Shown here piece after piece: positions 37,201 through 46,899 of a stretch of DNA of 64,000 bases. The stretch is from Triops longicaudatus (taxonomy: Eukaryota; Arthropoda; Branchiopoda; Notostraca; Triopsidae), in the NCBI GenBank assembly GCA_022885665.1, contig JAGQDJ010000083.1, positions 126,373-190,372 on the forward strand, read 5' to 3'. Each line of letters begins with the position of its first letter. Within the stretch, counting starts at the first letter, position 1. Below the pieces are notes generated by a model. The model saw only the letters and a list, made by a program, of their open reading frames with translations, made no database searches and was not told where the DNA came from. The position numbers and the translations under genes were made by a program.

Positions 37201-40200
37201 ATGTGCCGTCGTGACTTTTTTCTCTCTGTCTTGAGGGCTCTATCCGCTTTATCTCTGTCGTCCTGGCACAAGTTTTGGGAAGATAGGATGAATTTTATAG
37301 TGCACGTTTACTATTTTCTAACTTCTAGACATAAAACGTGTTACAAAAGCAATGTCCGTGCAGGCTTAAAAATTTAATACTTGACTTGTTTATATGCAAT
37401 CTGGGCACGGTCTATCCCTTCATTGATCCACAAGCCCGCATGTATGCCCCTCAGCTTGTGTTTGCTGTCTTGTGCAGCACAAAATGCACGTACTGTATCC
37501 TAAACCTGGGGAGTACTTTAAAACTTGGCGATTTTTACCTTAGTGTTCCATAAATTCTTCGCCCGCGCATTTTCCGTAGAAAGCGTCAGCCCACTTACTA
37601 TTCACTTTCTATTAGGTTAAGACATTTAACATCTTGCTGAGCTACTACAACCCTTGCGCTTTCCATTTTTCAGTTGAAAAATACTCTTTCAGAACCTTAA
37701 AAGTAAGAACGCGAGAAAAAAAAAGAAACGTAAGAAACGCCAGGAAAAGACTCCAAACGCCCAGATGCAGACGTTATTGTGTTGCAGATGCATATGCCAT
37801 GTAAAAGCTGCAAGCCATCTTCCACCGAAACCACGTGTCAGAAGGCCGGTATCACTTACAACCTTTCAGAAGACCACGACGGTCCGCTCCAGTGATCCCA
37901 TTTTCGCTACTTTTTTCTTGTATACCTCCCCTTCTCATTTTTTCTTTATTTTTTCTCTCGCGCCGCAACATAGAACGTCAGCTAAAAAGGCGTATATCTT
38001 ACTTATTAATAATACAGCTCCAAGATCCCCGGGTGCGTTGTAGCCTAGCACCTTTGTTAAACGAGGATCACTTAGTCGGTAGCGAACCTTTCGGGGGGAG
38101 TTTTCCTACCCAGTAATGGTCTGTTACGTATGCGAGCTCTTTTGCAAGAAATAATAGTTTTCCAATCTTTTATATACCATACTTTTTTGTGTGTGCTGGG
38201 GTTCTGAGGTAAAGCGAAAAGTAAGGAACCTTTCCACAGTGGAAGCGTGCTTTTTAAGGCCTCCAAAATGCGTATAGATAGACCCCATTTAGGTGAGGGT
38301 AAAAAGGTGCATCACCATGGAGAGTCTACCATGCGGCCAGCGAAAAGAACAGTAAAAATGGAGGGAGCGCTGGTAGTGCTGCGTTGCTCGGGGGGCAAAT
38401 GGGGTATTACGTTTTTGTGTCTATGGTTAAATAAGTTTTTTTTTCGCGCGGCAGTAGTGAACTATAGGCAGGATAGTGAAAAAAGGCTGAGAGGAAATCA
38501 TTCACACCGACATAAAGCCCACATCAAAGAGACAACTTCAAAAGGGGGACTCCCTAGGGGTGTATCATTTTTTGGGGGGTATATGACTAAGAACACCATA
38601 CTGTTTGATTTAGTACAGTGCTTTATACTGTTTTGTTTATACTTCTGTAAAATGTAACCAAGTTTTTTTTATTACAGATGACGGATTTGCGCCTGGAACT
38701 GCAGCTTTCACGAGAAAGATTCAGGAACGATATTGAGGTAAGCAAGACGAGGATTATCTTTTTGAGAGCTCTATACTCTCTGGGGTATTTTTGGTGGGGC
38801 TGTATTTCTTTGACTTAGCAAAGTTCTATCATTTGGGTCGTCAAAAGACTCTTCTAAGGTTTCTTTTTCCTTCGTTCTTTTTTTTTCGAGGGCTTTTCCT
38901 GTATAGTGCCAATGTTAAGTTTTTTATGAGTCTTCAGTCGTAATAAGGATTTTTTTTTCAGTAAAGTTTTTTTTTTGCCTATGCCGAGAATAGTACATGT
39001 GAAAGTTCTTTGTGCTTATGGACCTTTTTTCTGTGTAATTATAGATGCCACAGAAGAAGAGAAAAATTCGAGCTGCGGAGACAGAGATGAACAAGGCCGA
39101 TACTAATTGGGATCCTAGTCACCAAACGATTCGTCATCATCACGAGACTAAGAAACAAGTTAATCAGCTCCGGCTCCACGTCAAAACTGTCATGGTCCAG
39201 CAAGATCGTTTACAACAACAAGTACGCGAGATGAATAAGGCCCAAATTTCGACCATGTCCAATCTACACAAAGTCGAGGAAGAACTCCGTGCGTTGTTGA
39301 AGAACGAGATGGCTAAGAAGGCCTACGACAACCCGAACAGCATCGGAGGGGAATTGAGCTGGGGCGAACGGTTGGTCGCGGTAGAGAAAGAGCATCGCGA
39401 CATGAAAGAAGCATTGCAAAATGTATCCTTCCGCGTGACAGGCATCGACAAGATTCAATCTTCCACTTTACAACTGTTTGAGGCCCTTGAAACACTAGAA
39501 GACAAGTACGACGCGAGCCTGAGTGACGTCCAGAAAGAAATGGCCCGATTAGAAAACAATCACGTCCAAGTTGCTTCTACCCTGGAAGTCGTTAAAGAAG
39601 AGCAGGTAAATTGATGTTTGCCCCTCGCTTTTTTAAAAAGATGAAACCTACCCCGTAGGCATCTCGCTTTGCACTCACGACGTGTCGTCAAATTCCCCGG
39701 ATTAACTAACTTACACGTGTTGTTTTGTGTTGCTTGCAGGAAAGCAGTGCAGAAAACGTTCGCTTCGCTAAGAACCAATTGGCCAGCCTGCAAGAAGCGA
39801 TAAAGACGGAGCAAATCAGAACTTTAGCTCTGCAAACGAAATGGGCAAATCAGTCCGTCGCCAATTGCCACTCTACTGCCGAGGATAGCCTTCAAGAAGC
39901 TCGTGTTGCTGCCTTGGAAGCCAATGTCCAAGCACTAACAGTGAAGGTAAATATTGTTTACATTATAATTTGCCTTGCATTAGTAAAAGAGGCAAGCCGC
40001 TATTTCCCGAAAGATATCGTATTATAATAAAAGGTCTTGCAAAGTACGCTTCGACGATCTTTTTCTTAGCGTCGGGGAGGAGCTTACGTAGAATTTCGGA
40101 AAACCGCATTTGCGGGGGAGTAAAAGCAACACTTCGTAGAGGAGAAAAGCCTTTTTCGGTTTAGTGGCTTGCTTCTGCTTGCACGGTTTGGGAGGGAAAC

Positions 40201-41627
40201 GTAATGGAAATTGAAGGACATGTAGTTTAATCATGGTTTATTTTATGCAGAGCGAAACACCAGCCTCGTCCCGTATTCCTCTCGTTACCGTGCAGCCGAC
40301 AGTGCAAGCACAGCCAACCACCGAGACGCCATCGACATTAGTTGGTGCACACCCTTCTGAAGCCGCGGAAGAGAACAGCATCCAACGGAGGCTAGAACTC
40401 GTCGAGAAACGATACAATAAGATTGCTAGGATGCTGCCCAGAAGTAAGAATCATATTATGGTAATGCGAACGAGGTACTATTGCTTGAGTGTTTCTAGAT
40501 TGCCGCAATGCGAGCGTCAGTGGCGTTGTGGTGATTGTGCCCGTTGGCAGTAACGAACCCTTGGAAGTTGCGTGCGATATGGAAACATCTGGCGGAGGTT
40601 GGACCGTCATTCAACGGCGACTTGACGGCAAAGAAGATTTTCATCGAGATTGGAAGGATTACCAACATGGCTTCGGCAACCCAGCAGGTAAATTTTAGAA
40701 CTTTAAATCGAAACCTTGAATTTTGGGATTAACTTTGAAGGAGCAGAAAAAAGCTATTCTATTGTTTCGTTTTTTGTCCTTTTTTTAAGCTAGACTTTAA
40801 ACTCGTGTGGCTTGTCGCGAAGGTTTTTTTAGGCCTTTCAATTTGACTTTCACGGTGAAAAAAGAAGTAATGGTCAAGTATTGATTTTGGGAAAGTTTTT
40901 GTCTTTTCCGATTTAAGTGATTTTTTCGACACGTTTTTCCGACTTCATAAGAATACCACTAGCGAAGAGAGCGATAGAAAAATAACTGCTTGATGTCTTG
41001 TTCTCTGAAGACGGAGAAAGGTTTATAGGCTAGAGGCATCTTTAAGGTGCGAGCTTGAAGCTCAAGTAGCCGTAAAGAGCAATGTGTAGCAGCTAGGATC
41101 AAAGACGAGATAAGAACAAAAGCAGCTAGGATATTTCTTTTCAGTGGCCTTTACGCTGGACTGCTCACTCGTATTGGGTATTAACCTTCACCTTTTTTTT
41201 TTGTCCAGGAGAATACTGGATTGGAAACGACGCCTTGCATTTACTGACTGGGGACAATAGCAGCAGTCTCCGAGTGGATTTGTGGGATGTCTACGGCCAG
41301 TATTGGTGGGCTGAGTACGATCACTTTAGCGTCGGTCTCCCAGCGGACGGCTATGAGATCAGTGTCGGAAGTTACCGTGGCAATGCATCGGACGCACTCT
41401 CGTATCATCACGGCATGAAGTTTAGCACAAAGGATCGGGATCAGGATTCGAGCAATACCAATTGCGCCGACAGCTACCAAGGTGGATGGTGGTATTCCCA
41501 TTGTCAACATGTCAACGTCAACGGCAGGTATAACCTCGGACTCACGTGGTATGATAGCTTGGAAAACGAATGGATCGCGGTAGCCAAGGTGGAAATGAAG
41601 ATTAAAGATAGAAGAAATTTCCATTAG
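34264..41627 (+). CDS. sca: Scabrous homologue, secreted fibrinogen-related protein
   Basis: Eight exons: 34264-34589, 34988-35384, 38678-38737, 39045-39605, 39740-39946, 40251-40443, 40499-40687 and 41209-41627. All are GT-AG with compatible phases, giving 783 aa; Drosophila Scabrous is about 774. The start at 34264 has a strong CACCATGG context; an in-frame ATG at 34234 is possible. Residues 1-34 form a signal peptide, about 50-580 are heptad-rich coiled coil with a Thr/Pro-rich linker in exon 6, and about 582-783 are the fibrinogen domain. It shows C583/C607 and C730/C743 pairs, GGGWTVIQRR (613-622), a calcium-site DRDQD (720-724) and GGWWYSHCQH. The SHCQH and NGRYNLGLTW motifs and the GNASDAL stretch match Scabrous more closely than ficolins or tachylectins. 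In Drosophila the protein is secreted, modulates Notch signalling and spaces R8 and bristle precursors. AATAAA signals at 42261 and 42276 may end the transcript. Confidence 0.88.
36061..36145 (+). repeat. polypurine tract in the large sca intron
   Basis: About 85 bases are almost all A and G on the plus strand, including a run of seven G. It lies in the 3.3-kb intron between exons 2 and 3. Such tracts can form triplex DNA; no function is shown. Confidence 0.6.
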
Positions 41628-42715
41628 CCCGGCTCACGTTACCCAAGCCAGGGGGGAAGAAAAAAATTACTTCAAGCCACAAACCAAGTTCATTCTTAGT
41701 GATCCTTATTTATACGCCGTCAACGTAATACAACGGTGAAGGCGTTTCTTGCGTGTTCCCGACGTTGAAACATTAGTGCCAAAAATAGACAGTGCGTCCA
41801 AAGTGTTGCAGAAGAAAAGTGAGGAAGATTTGTCCTTTTGAGTGCTGATGAAAATTTTAGTCACAAGTGCGGCCTACACCCCCAAAAGAGTATCCGAAAG
41901 CTTTTATATGTTGTCCTCCCAGCCATTGGATAATTTGTATCCTTTAAATTGTGAGAATGAGTGTTAAGTAACAACCTCATCTTGAGCACAACGAGAAACA
42001 TAGAAAGTGGAAATTGGTTATCTAACTATACCAGATGTGAGGTGAGAGGATTTCGCGGCATTCCTTTATGTACAGAGCTAGAGAAAAAGTCATCCCTGTG
42101 GAAAATAATTGTTTGTACAGATCTCATCTTTTGGGGTAAAATGATTTTCATGTACTTGTAATTGTATAAAGCCTAAATAAGTCCTACACGTAGCCCATGA
42201 CATGAAAACGTGAGACCTGTTGGGGTCATGTATTGCATATCACAATGAGAAAAATTGGCAAATAAAAAATGCGCAAATAAATTCATTCATGTACTATTCA
42301 TTCAATCGAAAAATTCAGCATTCATGGTGTCGTCGAGGTAACGGCAGGTTAAAACCAAAATGATCATATCCTAGCAGTTTCGTACCCGCTCTCGGTAAAT
42401 GGGATCCGTTCTATCCTTGCAAAAGCACGAATTGGTCGAATAGCTTTAAGCATAATTGTATTCGAAGCTTTTGATTCACGACACCTCTAAATTGATATTG
42501 TGAAATCACTTGGGACAAAAATCTGTTCCGTATAACCGAAGTTCCTTATATCGGACGCTTTTTCTATTCATTTACGAAACGCGGGACCTTTTAACTCCCA
42601 CTCCGTAATAGCCAACGATTCGTTTAAATTAGGTTCGACAAAACGAGACTCTAATGTAATTGAATTGTAATAAAACCGACTTGTATTATATGTAATTCTG
42701 ACTTGTATTCCTTAC
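41628..42715. other. sca 3' region and intergenic DNA
   Basis: It begins with the probable sca 3'UTR, up to the AATAAA motifs at 42261-42266 and 42276-42281. Beyond that, 42510-42660 contains gtataaccgaagttcc...ttatatcgg and a terminal ...ctaatgta, resembling degenerate pogo/mariner-type MITE sequence. No coding sequence seen. Confidence 0.45.
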
Positions 42716-42750
42716 CAGGGGCGCAGCGAAGGGGGGGGGGAATTATTTCT
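42716..42750 (+). mobile_element. solo end of the CAGGGGCGCAGC MITE family
   Basis: The sequence CAGGGGCGCAGCGAA, followed by a G-run and AATTATTTCT, matches the left end of the element at 43462-43617. No matching right end is present nearby, so this is a truncated copy. Confidence 0.55.
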
Positions 42751-43159
42751 AGCGAATTAGTCGCGCTTGACAGCGACAAATCCACGGTAGTAATTTTATT
42801 TCTGCCAATAAAAGTTTGTTTTACTGGAACAATTATTATCGTACTTATTAATTTTATTGGAATTACAAAGATTATGGTAATTCTGACGTAACCTAATTAA
42901 CCGACATGTCTGTAATTTGGAAATTAAGGAATGCAAATTGTCAGCCTCGACGAGAGGATTCCGAATCTGTAAGAATTATTGCGCTAGCCCTTCGAATAAG
43001 CGAGAAAACATGGCTTGAATATGAAATTATGCCCTGAGGGCGTCTCAGGAGCCAAAAATTTTTAAATTCCATAAGGAATAACAGGGGAAAAAGTGCGATG
43101 CATGATGCCAACATCATGCTTTTCGAGGTCTCGTTCACCCTTTCCTATCCGTTCTCCTG

Positions 43160-43345
43160 CTTCCCATGCTGTTTCTAGTGGTACTCTTGGTAATTCTATT
43201 TTATTGGGATACACCAGGTACCAGAGGAAGCAGGGCAGGACATAGTCAGGGTTTTTTTCCTCTGAAAAATCATACCTCTGACATGAGGAACCGAACCCAC
43301 GACCTTACAATCCCATGGCAACGCCTTAAACCGCTCAGCCAAAGC
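43160..43345 (-). mobile_element. tRNA-derived SINE
   Basis: On the minus strand, 43340-43322 reads as an A box (GGCTGAGCGGTTTAAGGCG) and 43298-43288 as a B box (GGTTCGGTTCC), with tRNA-like spacing, resembling a Leu/Ser-type tRNA head. The sequence then runs into a non-tRNA body towards lower coordinates. The cloverleaf is not complete enough for a working tRNA gene, so a SINE is the better call; its left end is approximate. Confidence 0.6.
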
Positions 43346-43461
43346 GCTTTGCATTCCTGACGTTAATTGAAATATAAAACTTACTTATGGTATGTTGATT
43401 GTTCATTTGTCATTTATGAAGACTAGAGCTGTTCATTTATTATTTCTTAGAATTTTTTCAG

Positions 43462-43617
43462 GTAGGGAACAGGGGCGCAGCGAAAGGGGGGGGGGGGTGA
43501 AATTATTTTCTTGTGTGCAAGTAAGCTCAGTGGCAGCATCAAGAAAAAGTTGTTCCCCCCGAAAAAAACAAACGGGCCCCCTCCGAAAAAATTCCTGGCT
43601 GCGCCCCTGTTCCTTAC
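43462..43617. mobile_element. short MITE with 20-bp terminal inverted repeats
   Basis: The left arm (43462-43481, GTAGGGAACAGGGGCGCAGC) and right arm (43598-43617) are inverted copies matching at 19 of 20 positions, enclosing about 116 bp with a G-run on the left and C/A runs on the right. There is no coding capacity and no clear target duplication. The CAGGGGCG start is reminiscent of hAT-type non-autonomous elements, but the superfamily is not proved. Confidence 0.65.
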
Positions 43618-43750
43618 TCCAGACATTCAAATCCATTTAAAGTACTCCAAATACAGTTTTATTGCAAAAATAATACGAACATATACAAAAGTAATCATTT
43701 GCTACGAAGGCGCCGCGGTTCTAAATATTGACAAATACATTTTGTAATAG

Positions 43751-43930
43751 GAATGTCACTGCTGGGTCCAGGATGGAACCTCGGCTCGTGAGATAGACAT
43801 AGGTTTGACTGTTCGTATAAGAAAGTTACATGAAATGACGCATGACATAGGGAACCTTTGTAACTTTGAAATTGTTATTGGGGTGACTATGTGGAGCATT
43901 GCTACAGCAAATATAAAACCCTGTGCTTCG
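43751..43930 (+). other. isolated open segment, possible membrane-protein exon
   Basis: Opening just after a TAG that could serve as an acceptor, the plus frame runs 59 codons to a TAA. It contains IRKLHEMTHDIGNLCNFE followed by a hydrophobic stretch, IVIGVTMWSIATANI. The pattern loosely recalls the region before a late transmembrane helix in arthropod gustatory receptors. No partner exons were found, and the minus strand is also open here, so this is weak. Confidence 0.15.
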
Positions 43931-44800
43931 CATTTGAAATAATCTGCGTGAAGCGTTTTATTTTTGACACAGGTCTTCTCAAGACTTTTCAATGAGACCG
44001 AAGCGTGAAATGTGCAGCCTAGATTTGCTAAAAAAATGTCTTTTGCACGAAGGATTAAGTCCCTACTTAAGAAACAGCGATCTATTGTTTGTACCATGCA
44101 GAAACTCGCGGCGTTATGGATTTTCTTGTTGAAAATAACCTTTCACTTTGACAACTCCTGAAAGAGCACTTGAGCACTCAAAAAAGAGCTCAAAACTGCT
44201 CGCAAGTTACCGACATTGACAGCACTTTTGTTAACTTTTTGCATAGCGCCAGGGCCCCTATACCACTTACTGAACATTATCAACCTTTGGAGGCTCAATT
44301 ACACTTGTGAAGGTGTCGCGTGGTACTCTTGCCATATCACGGCTGAACGTTAACTAGAATCAAGAGATGCCTAAGTGTCAGCTGGTCATAAAAAAAATGT
44401 GTCTCTGTTCACAGTTTCTTATGGTTAAATTTTGCAGATTCGATTAAATTAAACTTGACCTACTACAACTAGTTGATCTGTGACTTAAGAGAATACTCAG
44501 AAATAAGAATATTTTTCTCCTACGGAACACTCCTTCCCTCAATACGTTTACCTTCTTCTGTTTTGTATTTTAAATTGCTCTCATCGTTTTCTTCTTTGAT
44601 GGAGTATATATGCCTGAAATAAATTAAATACCCTAGTTTTTCCGTTTCGACAAGGACTCAGTATGAACCGCATCGCAATTTGGTAAGATTAAAGCTTATT
44701 CTGGATTTCTTGAAGTCACAATGTTTCCTCCCGTGTTTAAACGTTGACAGGAACACGTCAAATCCCCGCATCGTTTAAGATCAGGGGTAACTACTAGGCC

Positions 44801-46682
44801 CTACAGTGACAAAAGACAAATCGATAAAATAATAATAATAATAATACGTTTCAAAAAGTTATAATTCAAATTAACAAATTTACTTTTGAGTTGAGCTTCC
44901 AAAGCGCTCAGTCGTTGCTCTAGTGCCATAATCTTATTGTTCTGAATAATTTCCTCGGTTAAATCTCTGCTCCGCTCCAGGGTGCTACTTATCAAATGGC
45001 TTTGTAACGTCGAAACTTTCGAAATCTCTTCATCAAACTGCCTTTGGATTCGAATAATTACGTCTTTTAATTTCCGTATACTTTCAGCGCTTTCGACCTT
45101 CAAAAATATTAAACAAATAAATAAAATATAAACCCTCCCACACATTCTCTAGGTAATATACCTGAATATTACGAAGAATTCCAACTTGCATAGCAATCTG
45201 TGTCACGTTAAGTTTCAACCCATCAACTTGGGACTGGAAACGTCCCATATCCACTTCATACTCCGTTTGCCACGTCTCTAGCATTCGAAACAAGTTGTGA
45301 TACCAAGTTTGCAACTCATCCAGTCGATTCACTGTCGCCGTGGTATTCTTGCTGGGCCAAAGCTCCCTCGGCTTCAAACTCGCATCAGCCATTTCGTCTT
45401 CCAAACGACCGATTTGTGGTGACCTTTCCTGCCACTTGCTCTTCAATGTTGACACGTTGCTCGAAAGGGCAAAAAGTTGGCGTTCCATACCTTGAAACCG
45501 TAACAACAAGTCCGTCACGTCGTCTGCCTCCATTCCGTGTCGATGGCGTCGCCCTGCAATACAAGAATATTTACTTTACAAACATCACGCAAGTTTGTGC
45601 TATTGTCCAGTTGTCATGTAACTTCAACCTATATTCAGGCGCTTAGTTAATGTGAAATGTCAGGACATTGTCAAATTTTTACCCCTGTGGCGAGCGTTAT
45701 GCGATTTTGCTGGTTTCGGTGTTGTAACACGAAAGCTTCGAGCTTCCATTTGTAGCTGCAATAAACCCACCTAGATTTAAAAATAATAATAATAGTACAG
45801 TCGAACTCTACTACAGTCGAAAAATACTAAAGAAAATCCAAAGAAAAAGTAGCAATACATAAACTAATGTTAAATTCTAAAAGAATTCTAAAACAATGCA
45901 TATAAAAAGACAATACTTTATCGGATAGCTCTGCAAATGCCGTAGTGAGCGATTCTAACGTCCTATCAATGCGGTCTATTCGCGCATGGATATGGCTCAT
46001 TTCTCCTTTTTCGTTGTTAGGACTGTCCGCGTAAAGGATTGTCGAAAGCTTCAGACCCTGAAGCTGGTGTTCAATATCCTGCGTCTGATTGCGTTGCAAG
46101 CTCATGGCCCGATTCAGTTCCCCAATGTCCGTCCGAAATTCCTTGGCAGATTCTAGCAGCCAATGAATGGATTTTACAGCATTTTCGCGTCCCGTGACGG
46201 ACATAGCTAAGGCTTCCGATTGTTGATCTTCATTGTTCTCTCGCAAGCTCTTAATCTCATCCCTGCGAGAAGAAAAAGGACGAAAAATTACAAATAATCC
46301 ATAAATTTGGCGTGTATTACCTGAGTTGGAAAATTTCGTGTGCTCGTGAGCTTTGCTGCTCGCTCTGGCGCCTGATGTCTTCCAGAGTGTTGCGTAGAAC
46401 ATTTAGTTGGGTATTCAAAGCTTCTACGACGGAGGAATTTTCCGAGTGTTCGGTTGCAGTCTCAAGGCTCCGGTTTCGTGCACATTCGATCCTTAACGCT
46501 TTTAATTCGCGTTGTTGCTTGTCTTGGACCATAAGTATCTCGTTTATTTGCTTTCTCCAATCGTTTTCTGTGTCGCTGGGGGTAATTGGAGACGTCGACG
46601 ATTCTCTCGGGATACGGATTGAACAAACTAGTGCGGCCCACTCACACGTCACAACAGTAAGTAGCAACCATTTCCAAGACAT
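44801..46682 (-). CDS. Scabrous-like coiled-coil secreted protein lacking a fibrinogen domain
   Basis: Exons run 46682-46321, 46262-45917, 45755-45683, 45553-45162 and 45097-44801 (stop at 44801), giving about 489 aa. The phases of introns 1 and 2 equal those of sca. A signal peptide (MSWKWLLLTVVTCEWAALVCS) precedes coiled coil. Exon 2 aligns with sca exon 2: ENAVKSIHWLLESAKEFR here against ENAHKTLQWLQNSMAELR, both followed by ELNR. Exon 5 aligns with sca exon 5 (VESAESIR / ESSAENVR; ALEQRLSALEAQLK / AALEANVQALTVK). Several N-glycosylation sequons are present (NRS, NSS, NQT, NTT, NVT). No fibrinogen exon is found on this strand down to 41.6 kb. The last exon either ends at the given stop or splices at a GTAAAT donor (44883) to an exon I cannot find, so the C-terminus is uncertain. 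Antisense frames here are shadows. Confidence 0.75.
44826..44846. repeat. (AAT)n microsatellite
   Basis: About six AAT units. In the read-through frame of the minus-strand gene they code a run of six isoleucines near the C-terminus. Confidence 0.85.
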
Positions 46683-46869
46683 GTTTAAAGTACTTGAAAC
46701 ACACTTAGCTCTACAAACATTACTAAGTTTTGGCCCCGAGTCGCTCGGAATTATGTTAGCTGAAAGCGTGCGATCACCGACTACGGCTGTTCATGAGAAG
46801 TTGCTCGGGACGTTACTGATGACAACCGCCAACATACAGCTCAGCCTAGCAACTCAAGCTGCAGGGTCG

Positions 46870-46882
46870 ACTTTTAAAAGGA
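46870..46882 (-). promoter_or_regulatory. possible TATA-like box of the Scabrous-like paralogue
   Basis: CTTTTAAAAGTC on the minus strand lies about 190 bases upstream of the ATG at 46682. It is a TATA variant with no clear initiator, so weakly supported. Confidence 0.25.
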
Positions 46883-46899
46883 ACCCCATGCATTCGTTG

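Noticed and set aside
45795..45830. acagtcgaactctactacagtcg in an intron of the Scabrous-like gene, considered as a Tigger end
   Set aside because: It is too short and lacks a partner end.
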